A stretch of 64,000 nucleotides of DNA from DASPKX01 sp035627835 (GCA_035627835.1 DASPKX010000172.1:1-64000), one strand, 5' to 3'. Counted from the stretch's first letter, positions 1 through 8,656 are shown. Notes: generated by a model not told the origin, from the sequence alone. Translations and numbers: made by a program.

Positions 1-44
1 CAGCATTGACGCCACTGCGCTTTTCTCAATCATCGACTCATCAA

Positions 45-851
45 ATGAATCTCTTCGATTTAACCGGGGAAGTGGCGGTTGTGATTGGTGCGACCGGCGC
101 GCTCGGCGGCGGCATCGCCGAAGGTTTGGCGGCTGCTGGCGCCGCTGTCGCCATCGTCGGCCGCAACGCTGAGCGGGGCGAAGCTCGCGTGAAAACGATC
201 ACGAACGCGGGTGGGCGCGCGCAATTCTTCTCGGCGGACGCCATGAGCCGCGAGAGCATTCAAGCAGCCCACAAGGCAATAACTGACCGTCTCGGGGTAC
301 CCACCATTCTGGTTAATGCGGCCGGGGGCAATGATCCCAAGGTTACTGTCACTCCCGAGCGCGCCTTCGAAACGATCGGCCTGGAGGATTGGCGGGCCAA
401 TTTCGATCTGAACCTGGTCGGCGGGGTGCTGTTGCCTTGCCAGGAATTCGGCCCTGCCATGTGCCAGCGTGGCAAGGGCTCAATCATCAATATCGCCAGC
501 GTATCCGCGCACTTGCCTCTTTCACGCGTGGTCGCCTACTCCGCAAGCAAAGCCGCGGTCCTCAGCCTCTCGAGCTTCCTCGCTCGTGAATGGGCCCGGA
601 AAGGTGTCCGTGTGAACACCTTGACGCCCGGCTTTTTCCCGGCGGAACAGAATCGCACACTACTCTTCAACCCCGATGGCTCCCCCACCCCACGGGCGCA
701 ATCGATATTCGCCCACACGCCAATGGGCCGCTTCGGCGAAGCCCGCGAGTTGATTGGCGCCGCTGTATTCCTGGCCAGTCATGCCGCCAGCAGCTTCGTC
801 ACTGGGACCGATATTCGCGTGGATGGTGGATTCCTCTCCCAAACCATTTAA
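45..851 (+). CDS. SDR-family NAD(P)-dependent oxidoreductase
   Basis: Classical short-chain dehydrogenase/reductase of about 268 residues, the usual family size. The N-terminus carries the glycine-rich cofactor loop (GATGALGGG), followed by the NAAGG motif, a catalytic Ser in the INIASVSA strand and the YSASK catalytic Tyr/Lys. The C-terminus has the PMGRFGE and VDGG segments typical of the family. The ATG at 45 is preferred over an upstream TTG at 6 because it places the Rossmann strand at the expected distance from the N-terminus. The LarA-type epimerase gene follows after 11 bases, so the two are probably co-transcribed. By resemblance to gluconate and fructuronate dehydrogenases it probably oxidises or reduces a sugar acid in the cytoplasm; the substrate is inferred. 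Confidence 0.87.
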   Translation: MNLFDLTGEVAVVIGATGALGGGIAEGLAAAGAAVAIVGRNAERGEARVKTITNAGGRAQFFSADAMSRESIQAAHKAITDRLGVPTILVNAAGGNDPKVTVTPERAFETIGLEDWRANFDLNLVGGVLLPCQEFGPAMCQRGKGSIINIASVSAHLPLSRVVAYSASKAAVLSLSSFLAREWARKGVRVNTLTPGFFPAEQNRTLLFNPDGSPTPRAQSIFAHTPMGRFGEARELIGAAVFLASHAASSFVTGTDIRVDGGFLSQTI

Positions 852-862
852 ATTACGCCGCT

Positions 863-2149
863 ATGCAGACCATCTCCCAGCTTGCTCCTCGCGGCGAATT
901 CGTCACCCCCGCGCAGGTCGCGACCGTCCTTTCGCAAGCGGCGCCTGCCAAGGATTACAAAGACAAGAAGGTCATCGTCATCGTTCCCGATGCGACGCGA
1001 ACCGCTCCCGTTGGGCTGCTCTTCAAGACGTTGTTCGAGCAGATCGGCGGAGTCACTAAGAACCTGGACATTCTTATTGCGCTGGGCACGCATCAGCCGA
1101 TGAGTGAGGAAGCGATCTGCCAGCGGCTGGAGCTTTCCCCGGAAGAGCGCGCGGGCAAGTTCCGCGGTGTGCGCTTCTTCAACCATGCCTGGGATAATCC
1201 TGAAGCGCTCCGCAACATTGGAACCATCCCAGCCGAAGAGATCCGTGAGCTATCCAACGGCCTGTTCTCGATGGATGTGCCCGTCGAGGTGAACAAGCTG
1301 CTCTTCAATTACGACCAGATCATCATCATCGGTCCTGTGTTTCCGCATGAGGTGGTCGGCTGCTCCGGCGGGAACAAATACCTTTTCCCGGGCGTGAGCG
1401 GCCCGGAAGTTCTCAACTTCTTCCACTGGCTCGGCGCGGTTGTCACCAACCCGATGATCATCGGCAACAAGTGGACGCCTGTTCGCAAAGTGGTCGATCG
1501 CGCCGCAAAGATGGTTTCGGTGCCGAAGCTTTGCTTCTGCATGGTGGTGGACCAAGGGCAACTCGCCGGCCTATTCGCAGGCACTCCTGAGGGCGCGTGG
1601 GACCAAGCCAGCAACCTCTCCCGCGAGCGCCACATCATCTTCAAGGACCACCCATTCCACACCGTGCTCTCCTGCGCCCCAGCCATGTATGACGAGCTTT
1701 GGACCGGCGGCAAAGCGATGTACAAGCTCGAGCCTGTCATCGCCGATGGTGGGGAGCTGATCATCTACGCCCCGCACATCCAGGAGGTCTGCGTGGCACA
1801 CGGCAAAACGTTGCACGAAGTCGGCTACCACTGCCGCGATTACTTCCTCAAGCAGTGGGACAAATTCAAAAACTACCCTTGGGGTGTAATCGCTCATTCA
1901 TCCCATGTTTACGGCATCGGCACCTATGAGAACGGCGTCGAGAAGCCGCGCGTGCGTGTGACGCTCGCGACAGGCATCCCGCCGGAAGTCTGCAAGCGGA
2001 TCAACCTCGGCTACCGCGATCCGAAGACGATCAACATTGAGGATTATGCGAACCGTGAGTCGGAAGGCGTCCTGCTCGTTCGAAAAGCGGGTGAGATGCT
2101 TTACCAGCTTAAGAACCCGCCTGCCTGGGCGAAGGGCGACAACAAATAG
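863..2149 (+). CDS. LarA-family nickel-pincer racemase/epimerase (DUF2088)
   Basis: A 428-residue protein of the lactate racemase LarA family, matching the usual length of about 425. The family catalyses racemisation or epimerisation of alpha-hydroxy acids by hydride transfer through a nickel-pincer nucleotide bound covalently to a Lys. Visible signatures are GTHQPM (first catalytic His region) and HEVVGCSGGNKYLFPG, which matches the HxxxGxSGGxKxxxPG core with the cofactor-linking Lys retained. The reading frame stays open upstream to 590, but that part lies inside the SDR gene, so the ATG at 863 is the start. No larB/C/E cofactor genes are in the window. Together with the upstream SDR this suggests sugar-acid epimerisation (gluconate-epimerase-like) rather than lactate racemisation; that is inference. 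Confidence 0.85.
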   Translation: MQTISQLAPRGEFVTPAQVATVLSQAAPAKDYKDKKVIVIVPDATRTAPVGLLFKTLFEQIGGVTKNLDILIALGTHQPMSEEAICQRLELSPEERAGKFRGVRFFNHAWDNPEALRNIGTIPAEEIRELSNGLFSMDVPVEVNKLLFNYDQIIIIGPVFPHEVVGCSGGNKYLFPGVSGPEVLNFFHWLGAVVTNPMIIGNKWTPVRKVVDRAAKMVSVPKLCFCMVVDQGQLAGLFAGTPEGAWDQASNLSRERHIIFKDHPFHTVLSCAPAMYDELWTGGKAMYKLEPVIADGGELIIYAPHIQEVCVAHGKTLHEVGYHCRDYFLKQWDKFKNYPWGVIAHSSHVYGIGTYENGVEKPRVRVTLATGIPPEVCKRINLGYRDPKTINIEDYANRESEGVLLVRKAGEMLYQLKNPPAWAKGDNK

Positions 2150-2150
2150 A

Positions 2151-2177
2151 AACGGCGGCTAAGTTATAGCCGCCGTT
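2151..2177. terminator. Perfect 10-bp hairpin between convergent genes
   Basis: Arms aacggcggct (2151-2160) and agccgccgtt (2168-2177) are perfect complements around a 7-base loop, placed directly after the larA-like stop codon. The T-runs on both sides are weak, so it probably acts as a bidirectional terminator between two convergent genes. Confidence 0.65.
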
Positions 2178-2199
2178 CGCATTAAAATGTGCCGGGCGA

Positions 2200-4005
2200 T
2201 TAGACGCTCGGTTTGTTGTCCGACTTCTGAATAGCAGCGGGATCTTCCGCTGCCTGTGCTTCATCACTCGGGGCGCTAGCTGCAGGTTCCACAGGGGCTC
2301 CTGCTGCTTGCTCGATCACCGACTGTGAAGCGGGCTCAGCCACAACGCTTGTTGCCACGCCTGATTCGACGGCTTCGGTCCCGGTCGGGCCTTCAACAGT
2401 TGAAGTTGCTTCCACAACTTGCGTGCTTTCAGCGCCGCCAGCATTCGCCTTTTTCTTCGGCTCCTGGCGCGGGGGCTTGGGAACCGGCTTGCGGGCCAGC
2501 TGCATGGAGCCGTTCGAAAACTCGATGACATGCCCCTGGTGAATCAGCCAGTGCAAATCGCTCACGACCTGCTCCACCTCAGGAGACGGCGGCTGGGCTG
2601 CGGCTGCTTCGGCTGATTGCCCTTCAGCCTTCAGTTGAACGCCAGGCGCGAAGTACTCGATGAGTTGCTTGCGCGTCGTGTTCTGCTTGCTCTCGATAAA
2701 ATCGACGATCTTCTTAATCCCCTCGGAGACCGGAGTTGCAGCCGTGTCCAGGTGGCGGGGACGAGCGACCGAGACGTGCGTGACGTTCTTGTGGGCTTTG
2801 AAGAACTGCAGCCCCTGTTTCTGGAACTGCTCGCTGAGGGTGGTCACCACCTTGAGCGGGAACCGGCGCTGCTCTTCGACACGCACGTTGATCAACCGGC
2901 GTAGTTGCTGGTTCGCCTGGTTCAAGGCCACCGGCCCGGGCAAGCTCACCACATCTTCTTTGCGAATGACGTTCGCGAGATGCGTCTGCCGGAAATGCTC
3001 ATCGACAGCTTCGCGCGTCGTGAGCGTCTGCGCTTCAGGCACGTTCAACGTGATATACTGCGTCTTCCAGCTCTGCTCCTCCATCCATTTCTTAACCGTT
3101 TCTTCATCACGCACGATTTTGATGCGCGATTTGTAAACGTCGAATGGCATGTTGCCGAAGCGCTCGGAGTGCAACCGGCGAAGCTTCGTTTGGTAATCGT
3201 GATAATTGGGCGGGCCCAGAATCACGCCACTGATACCGCACTGCCCCACAAAGGTGTACGTCCCCTTCGGGGCGTCGCCTGCAATCTTCTCGCTCTGGTA
3301 GAACGTCGCGAAATGCTTATCGAGGATGTGCGCTGCTGCGTCCTGCTCAGAAAGCCAAATGGTTTCGTCCAGGCTGCAGACATAGATCGGTTGCGCCACG
3401 TTTTCACCGCGCTTGATCGTGCGCAGCTCCACCCGGAAGCGCTCGCTCTTCTTCAGGATGAGCGAAGCGATTTCGAAGAGCGGGTAAGCGCGACCAGTAA
3501 GCTTGATTTGCCGCGCCAGCGACTCAACGCCCTTCTCCTCGGGAATGACGAGAACATCGATTTCGGGCAACGGAGCTGGAGCTTCACGTGGCTCGCGATC
3601 ATCCCTGCGCCCCATCGGGCCGCCACGGCCTGGACCGCCGCGCCTTGGACCACGATCACCGCCGCCAAAGCCGCCGCCTGGCGCGCCTGCCGGGCGCGGG
3701 CCTCTTTGTTGAAATCCGCCGCCACCCCCACGCTGGCCTTGGGGACCGCCAGATCCCGGTGGGCGACCGCCGCCACCGCCAGGACGAGGTCCGCGACCGC
3801 CGAAGCCGCCGCCACCTCCGCCGAAGCCGCCACCCCGCCGCTCACCACGGCCGCCGCGCTCTCCCTCATCGCCGCGATAGCGATCATACTTCTTCAAGTC
3901 CTGGGGTTGCTGCGCCCATGAGGGCAGGAAGTGCAAATCCAGGTCCAACTCCGATTCCGGTGAGGATTTGGAGGATGGCTGTTCCGATTCGGGTGACGTG
4001 CTCAT
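2200..4005 (-). CDS. RGG/glycine-rich protein of unknown function
   Basis: About 601 residues. An acidic Ser-rich N-terminus is followed by a low-complexity Gly/Arg stretch (about residues 44-133) rich in RGG, GGGGFGG and RGPRP units. A well-structured core follows (about 145-470; begins EIDVLVIPEEKG). The C-terminal 100 residues are Ala/Glu/Val-rich and probably disordered. RGG tracts commonly bind RNA and drive condensation; the core resembles nothing I can name with confidence. The ATG at 4005 (MSTSPES) is preferred over one 18 bases upstream. Because the region is so GC-rich, long open frames also occur on the opposite strand; these lack any recognisable protein character. RNA binding is inferred from composition only. 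Confidence 0.8.
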   Translation of the reverse strand: MSTSPESEQPSSKSSPESELDLDLHFLPSWAQQPQDLKKYDRYRGDEGERGGRGERRGGGFGGGGGGFGGRGPRPGGGGGRPPGSGGPQGQRGGGGGFQQRGPRPAGAPGGGFGGGDRGPRRGGPGRGGPMGRRDDREPREAPAPLPEIDVLVIPEEKGVESLARQIKLTGRAYPLFEIASLILKKSERFRVELRTIKRGENVAQPIYVCSLDETIWLSEQDAAAHILDKHFATFYQSEKIAGDAPKGTYTFVGQCGISGVILGPPNYHDYQTKLRRLHSERFGNMPFDVYKSRIKIVRDEETVKKWMEEQSWKTQYITLNVPEAQTLTTREAVDEHFRQTHLANVIRKEDVVSLPGPVALNQANQQLRRLINVRVEEQRRFPLKVVTTLSEQFQKQGLQFFKAHKNVTHVSVARPRHLDTAATPVSEGIKKIVDFIESKQNTTRKQLIEYFAPGVQLKAEGQSAEAAAAQPPSPEVEQVVSDLHWLIHQGHVIEFSNGSMQLARKPVPKPPRQEPKKKANAGGAESTQVVEATSTVEGPTGTEAVESGVATSVVAEPASQSVIEQAAGAPVEPAASAPSDEAQAAEDPAAIQKSDNKPSV

Positions 4006-4077
4006 TGAGTAAAGATTAGTCAAGATAACCCAGCGTACAGGCGCTTTTCAAGGGAGGCGGCTTGAAAGGGTCGGCGC

Positions 4078-5259
4078 TTAGCGGTCTCGGTCCAGCGTTT
4101 TGCTGATTCCGACGCTGCTCGCGCGTTTCGCGATCTTCCTGCTGGTCGTTATTTTGCTGACTGTTCCAGTGTTTAGATACCTCTCCTTAATGTCGTTGAG
4201 GAGCGCATCGCGCCTGTCATACAGGCGCTTGAGCTTGCGTGGCTTGACGCGGGACAAGCAATACGCCGTCAGGAGCGGAAGCGCAATGGTCGAATCCACG
4301 TACGCCACCACGCAATCGGGCAATGTGTCCGGGTCCACCTTCCCCCAACTGACGGCTTCGGCGGGTGTGGCTCCGCTCAAACCGCCTGTGTCCGGACGGG
4401 CATCGGTGCATTGCAGGAAGTAATCATGGCCGCGCTCCTGAATGCCCATGACCTCCTGAATCTGCGGCTCTGTTTGCAGCATGAAGTTCTTGGGGCTGCC
4501 GCCGCCGAGAATCCAAACGGAAGAGGTGTGCTTCGAATGTTTCGCGTGATAGACGATCGACGCCGTTTGGTTCACGTCGCGGTTCACGTCGAACATCAGC
4601 TTGCTGTCGCGCATGGCCATCGCGGCCACATTCATGCCGATAGAGCTGTCCCCGGGGCTGCTTGTGTAAATCGGGATCCCGCATTCGTAAGCGGTGGCGA
4701 GCACGGAGCTGTCCTTCAGCTTCAGCTTGCGGCCGCGTTCAGAAACATACTTGCCGAGCAGGTAGTGAAATTCATCCGTCCCCATCGGCTTCTGGAACTC
4801 GGGCCCTTGAATGACCTCGCGCACAAAAGCATCTGTGTCGAGCAGCACGTTGTAATCGAAAATGATGTCGTAAATGCGGATCACGCCATCCTTGTGCAGT
4901 TTCACATCATCGAGGAACGGTGAGCCTGCGTACAACTCCATGTTCAAACCGTAATGGAGGTCATGATACAAATTCGCGCCCGTGGAAATGATCCAGTCCA
5001 CAAACCCCGCCTTCATCAACGGGATCAAGCAAGACTTTCCGAGCCCCGCTGGAGTTAAAGCCCCGGTGAGGCTCATTCCAACAAAGCCATCGTTCGGCAG
5101 CATCTTCTCGGTGAGAAGGCGCGCTGCCTCTTTGACGCGCCCGCCGTTGTAGGCGAGGAACGTTTGATCGATGAGGTCCGCCGCGGAGATGTTCTTCCCG
5201 ACCCCGAGAGGATTCAGGCGTGGATACGCGGCAAACTTCCCTTTCCCTAAATTCGACAT
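4078..5259 (-). CDS. Deoxyhypusine synthase-like enzyme (probable homospermidine synthase)
   Basis: A 393-residue member of the deoxyhypusine synthase family. The NAD-binding segment WILGGGSPKNFML and the catalytic loop SGATPAEAVSWGKV are visible; the Lys in AVSWGK aligns with the catalytic Lys of the eukaryotic enzyme. In eukaryotes and archaea the enzyme transfers aminobutyl from spermidine to eIF5A/aIF5A. Bacteria lack that substrate, and bacterial homologues are thought to make homospermidine or related polyamines, which is the more likely role here. The ATG at 5259 is chosen (MSNLGKGKF); an in-frame ATG at 5334 would add 25 unconserved residues. The RGG protein lies downstream on the same strand, with a 72-base gap. 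Confidence 0.82.
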   Translation of the reverse strand: MSNLGKGKFAAYPRLNPLGVGKNISAADLIDQTFLAYNGGRVKEAARLLTEKMLPNDGFVGMSLTGALTPAGLGKSCLIPLMKAGFVDWIISTGANLYHDLHYGLNMELYAGSPFLDDVKLHKDGVIRIYDIIFDYNVLLDTDAFVREVIQGPEFQKPMGTDEFHYLLGKYVSERGRKLKLKDSSVLATAYECGIPIYTSSPGDSSIGMNVAAMAMRDSKLMFDVNRDVNQTASIVYHAKHSKHTSSVWILGGGSPKNFMLQTEPQIQEVMGIQERGHDYFLQCTDARPDTGGLSGATPAEAVSWGKVDPDTLPDCVVAYVDSTIALPLLTAYCLSRVKPRKLKRLYDRRDALLNDIKERYLNTGTVSKITTSRKIAKRASSVGISKTLDRDR

Positions 5260-5359
5260 GCGGAAAATCTTCGCCGATGCCCCCCCAAACGCAATCGCGA
5301 TTTCGAAGAAGGTCGTTGCTCGTCCCGAGCACATGTCAAACCGCTCGACACGTCACGGC

Positions 5360-5397
5360 TGATATGTCGAAGAATTCGCATTTTTTTCGACATATCA
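5360..5397. promoter_or_regulatory. 11-bp inverted repeat upstream of the DHS-like gene
   Basis: Arms tgatatgtcga (5360-5370) and tcgacatatca (5387-5397) are exact reverse complements separated by 16 bases that end in a T-run. It lies about 100 bases upstream of the DHS-like start. It could be an operator for a dimeric repressor or an RNA hairpin in the leader; the sequence does not decide. Confidence 0.45.
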
Positions 5398-5507
5398 CGT
5401 TTTAGCTTTGGAATTGTTTCTCTCCACGTTTCTGTGTCTCCTCGGGAAATATCGCTGACAAAGGAAGCAGACTTTCTCCCGCAGAGACGCAGTGGCGCGG
5501 AGAACAG

Positions 5508-5532
5508 AAAAAGCCGCGCATCGCTGCGCGGC
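5508..5532 (-). terminator. Rho-independent terminator of the Gfo/Idh/MocA gene
   Basis: Read on the minus strand, an 8-bp perfect GC stem (gccgcgca / tgcgcggc) with a 4-base loop is followed directly by TTTTTCTGTT. It lies 28 bases past the oxidoreductase stop codon. Confidence 0.8.
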
Positions 5533-5559
5533 CTGTGCGAAATGTTGTTGAAGCAGCGC

Positions 5560-6861
5560 TTAGCTGATCATCGTCACGCCCGGAGTTGGAATCGGATAGA
5601 AACCATTGGCGTCCGGCAGGATCTTGGGCAACGCGTCCCAAGCGAGCTTCTCGGGGAAGAGATCCATTTCAGAATTCAAAGCCTTGTCCCACTCAATCAC
5701 CTGCCCGGTGTAGGTGGCCATGCGGCCCATGATGGAAGTGAGTGAGCTTTTCGCGCCGTTGAACGCTTCGTTAAACTCTTTGTTGTTCCGGATGGCGTCG
5801 AACAGATTGTCGTGTTCGGTTTGATATGGGTCGCGCCGCCGTTGCGCTCTGTACTGCCACGCTTGTGGCCCGGAGATGCGGTTGGCGCCCACGTCGGCAG
5901 TTCCTTTTGTGCCCTGCACGTGCTCGGACACGCTGCTCCAGCAGCCGCGAATGTGGCGGCATTGGCTGAACAGGCGTGAGCCATCGGCATACTCAAATTC
6001 CACGGCATGATGGTCAAAGATTTCGCCATGCTCTTTGCCTGTGCGGACCTGCCGTCCACCCATGCCATGACAGCGAACTGGGTAAGCATTCTTCACCCAG
6101 TTGATCACGTCGAGGTTGTGGATGTGCTGCTCGGCAATATGGTCGCCGGAGAGCCAGGTGAAGTAGTACCAGTTCATAACCTGGTATTCCATTTCAGTCT
6201 GGCCCGGGCGGCGATTGCGCACCCAGACGCCACCGTCATTCCAATACGCGCGCATGGAAACGATGTCACCGATGGCGCCATCGTGCAGGCGCTTGATGGT
6301 CTCAATGTAACCATCCTGGTGATGACGTTGGAGGCCGACGCCGACCTTCAAACCTTTCTTCTTCGCCTCTTCAGCGGCAGCGAGCACACGGCGAACACCA
6401 GGACCGTCGGTGGCGACAGGCTTCTCCATGAAGACATGCTTGCCCTGGCGAACCGCTTCCTCGAACTGGTGCGGGCGGAAGCCTGGAGGGGTTGCCAAAA
6501 TCACAACGTCAGCCAACTCGATGGCTTTCTTATAAGCGTCGAGGCCGATGAACGAGGTTTCAGGTGTGACAGTGACCTGGTTTGGGGCTTGCGCCTTGAT
6601 GTTCTGCAAGCTGCTGTCAAGGCGTTCTTTAAAAGCGTCCGCCATGGCAACGAGCTTCACATTGCCCGTCTTGAGGGCTTGCGCCGCTGCGCCTGATCCG
6701 CGACCGCCGCAGCCGATCAAGGCGATCTTCAATTCGTCATTGGGGGCAGCAAAAGCAGCGCGCTCCACGCTCAGGGCGCCGACGGCTGTTGCGCCAACAA
6801 CGGCCCCTGTGGTTCTCAGGAAATCCCGGCGGGTGACCGGGGAGGTTTGTTCTTTGTTCAT
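5560..6861 (-). CDS. Tat-exported Gfo/Idh/MocA-family oxidoreductase
   Basis: A 433-residue oxidoreductase. The N-terminus has a twin-arginine signal (TRRDFLRTTG, then a hydrophobic Ala/Val/Gly stretch), so it is exported folded, with its cofactor. The mature part begins with a Rossmann motif (IALIGCGGRGSG). The EKPVATD motif, with the conserved Lys, marks the Gfo/Idh/MocA family and lies at about residue 150. NAD(P)-dependent oxidation or reduction of a sugar or cyclitol in the periplasm is the family role; the substrate cannot be read from sequence. The di-heme FGE protein gene lies 70 bases upstream on the same strand. Such Tat-linked paralogues are typically abundant in PVC genomes. Confidence 0.88.
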   Translation of the reverse strand: MNKEQTSPVTRRDFLRTTGAVVGATAVGALSVERAAFAAPNDELKIALIGCGGRGSGAAAQALKTGNVKLVAMADAFKERLDSSLQNIKAQAPNQVTVTPETSFIGLDAYKKAIELADVVILATPPGFRPHQFEEAVRQGKHVFMEKPVATDGPGVRRVLAAAEEAKKKGLKVGVGLQRHHQDGYIETIKRLHDGAIGDIVSMRAYWNDGGVWVRNRRPGQTEMEYQVMNWYYFTWLSGDHIAEQHIHNLDVINWVKNAYPVRCHGMGGRQVRTGKEHGEIFDHHAVEFEYADGSRLFSQCRHIRGCWSSVSEHVQGTKGTADVGANRISGPQAWQYRAQRRRDPYQTEHDNLFDAIRNNKEFNEAFNGAKSSLTSIMGRMATYTGQVIEWDKALNSEMDLFPEKLAWDALPKILPDANGFYPIPTPGVTMIS

Positions 6862-6931
6862 ACTTTGAGCAATTCGTTAAAGGACTGCCGATCAGCGCGC
6901 GTGCGCGCGGAAAGACTGGGATGGCCGCAGC

Positions 6932-8656
6932 TTAATCCTTCTCTGTGCCGCTTGTCCAATACTTCGCCATCTCCTCAGCGGTGGGGATCTTCACTGGGCG
7001 AACCACGCGGAAACCGAGGAACTGCGCGTCCGTCAAATACCAGATGCTCTTCGGCAATTGAGGGTCCTGCATCTTCCAGCTCGGGTCCGAAGCATTGCGG
7101 GCTGCTGAACGGAGCAACTCTGGATCATCATTCCAGGAGCCGCCGCGAACCACGTGAGGATAGGGCTGGGTGGCTTTTTGCCATGGCGTGGTGGTGACGG
7201 CTTCCGTGAACTTTTGATAGGCATCAGGCAGATATTGGTCGAGGCACCATTCGGCGACATTTCCGTGCATGTCATGCAAACCCCATGGGTTCGGAGCCTT
7301 CACGCCGACCTTCTGATACTTGAACTCGCTGTTTCCAACGAACCAGGCATGCTCACCGAGCTTCTCCGGATCATCACCAAAGGAGAAGGCGGTCGTCGTT
7401 CCCGCGCGGCAGGCGTATTCCCACTCTGCTTCGGTTGGCAGCCGGTAGAATTGTCCGGTCTTGGCGCTCAGCCATTTGCAATAGGTGTTCGCCGCATGCT
7501 GGGTCATGCTGATGGCTGGGTAACCATCCTTGCCCATGCCGAAGCTCATCTCGACGTACGGAGTGGTAGGGCGGGTGACCAAATCTGCGACTGGATCATT
7601 GATCCCTTTCAGACTGCGACGCTCGCGAATCTTCTTTTCCTGGTCAGGAAATTGGAACAGTTCGTATTCGTTCCAGGTGATTTCTGTTTTCCCCATCCAG
7701 AACGGCTCGATTTTAATCTTCTTCTGCGGGCCTTCATCTTCCTTGCGGCCAGCTTCCGAGGAAGGGCTGCCAATGGTGTATTCCCCGCCCGGAATCGGAA
7801 GCATCTCAAAGGAAACCTCTGTGCCTGGGATCAGTTGCTTGTAGGCAGCGCCGGGCTTGTCCTGTCCGGATGTCTTCACGATGAAGTCGTGGATGCTCTT
7901 CACCAGCTCTGGTGATTCGCCGCCAGCGACTGCGGCTTTCGCTTTTTGCACCAGCTTAACGCCGTCGGGCCAGAGAGCGCCCTGATCGATCCATTCTTTG
8001 ATCAGGTCGGTCTGCTCCTTCGGCAACGGCCCGCCCTTGCTCTTTGGCGGCATCAAATCATCGTGGTCTGCTGGGAGGACTGTCAGCTTCCAGAAAGAAC
8101 TCTCGCTCGCGCGGCCCGGGATGATGCTGGGACCGCTGTCGCCGGATTTGAGGGCCAGCTCTTCCGTGTCAATGCGCAACCCGCCTTCGTCGTGGCCCTC
8201 CTTATGGCATGCGACGCAGGAGGTTTCCAAAATCGGTTGGATGTCGCGGACAAAGTCGATCCGCTTCACTTGAACCAGCTTCTCGGATTCCGGCCATTCG
8301 GCGCCTTGCTGGATCCAGTTCTTCAGCAAGTCCGTTTGCACCTTCGTCAGCTTCTCCCCTTTCGGTGGCATGATGTCGTCATGGTCATGCGGGAGAATTG
8401 TGAGGGTGTAGAGCGGGCTTTTGTCCGGCTCGCCTGCGACGAGAGAGGTTCCACCGTCTCCGCCTTTAACAGCCGCAGCCCGCGTGCTCAGGTCCAGGTC
8501 GCCCTTGGGCTTCTCGGGCCCATGGCAGGATAAACAGTGGGCCTGGAGGATTGGCTTAATGTCTTTGACGAAGTCCACCTTTGCCCCCTGGCCGTAGGCC
8601 ACGGCGGAGCCAAGAATGGTAACAACTGCTGCGCTCAGGCGCATTGCTGGCTTCAT
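6932..8656 (-). CDS. Di-heme cytochrome c / formylglycine-generating-enzyme-like (SUMF1) protein
   Basis: About 574 residues. A signal peptide is followed by two planctomycete-type cytochrome c modules, each with the VDFV(K/R)DI(K/Q)PIL lead-in and one heme motif: CLSCH (about residue 41) and CVACH (about 147). The C-terminal half (from about 290) is an FGE-sulfatase/SUMF1 domain with GGEYTIGSPSSEAGR, the RLPTEAEWEYACRAG core, HGNVAEWCLD and VRGGSWNDD. The fold can be enzymatic (formylglycine formation, ergothioneine synthesis) or only binding; no function is implied here. The ATG at 8656 (MKPAMRLS) gives a clean signal peptide and is preferred over two upstream ATGs. Electron-transfer or extracellular substrate processing is inferred. 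Confidence 0.85.
   Translation of the reverse strand: MKPAMRLSAAVVTILGSAVAYGQGAKVDFVKDIKPILQAHCLSCHGPEKPKGDLDLSTRAAAVKGGDGGTSLVAGEPDKSPLYTLTILPHDHDDIMPPKGEKLTKVQTDLLKNWIQQGAEWPESEKLVQVKRIDFVRDIQPILETSCVACHKEGHDEGGLRIDTEELALKSGDSGPSIIPGRASESSFWKLTVLPADHDDLMPPKSKGGPLPKEQTDLIKEWIDQGALWPDGVKLVQKAKAAVAGGESPELVKSIHDFIVKTSGQDKPGAAYKQLIPGTEVSFEMLPIPGGEYTIGSPSSEAGRKEDEGPQKKIKIEPFWMGKTEITWNEYELFQFPDQEKKIRERRSLKGINDPVADLVTRPTTPYVEMSFGMGKDGYPAISMTQHAANTYCKWLSAKTGQFYRLPTEAEWEYACRAGTTTAFSFGDDPEKLGEHAWFVGNSEFKYQKVGVKAPNPWGLHDMHGNVAEWCLDQYLPDAYQKFTEAVTTTPWQKATQPYPHVVRGGSWNDDPELLRSAARNASDPSWKMQDPQLPKSIWYLTDAQFLGFRVVRPVKIPTAEEMAKYWTSGTEKD

Larger units (their letters stand above)
5260..5559. other. Intergenic region between the Gfo/Idh gene and the DHS-like gene
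   Basis: 300 bases with no gene I can support. It holds the terminator of the upstream oxidoreductase (5508-5532), a GC-mixed stretch resembling the tract gcagagacgcagtggcg common in this phylum, and an 11-bp inverted repeat at 5360-5397 that may serve the DHS-like gene. Confidence 0.6.

Noticed and set aside
590..862. An in-frame 91-codon upstream extension of the LarA-type gene
   Set aside because: It lies entirely inside the SDR gene in another frame, and the family length fits the ATG at 863.
2905..3921. Long plus-strand open frame (338 codons) opposite the RGG protein
   Set aside because: It is antisense to a gene with strong codon bias; the low-complexity Ala/Thr-rich product mirrors the Gly/Arg codons of the real gene.
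4030..4075. Imperfect TTTCAAG / CTTGAAA palindrome after the DHS-like gene, considered as a terminator
   Set aside because: Only 7 paired bases and no T-run; too weak to list.
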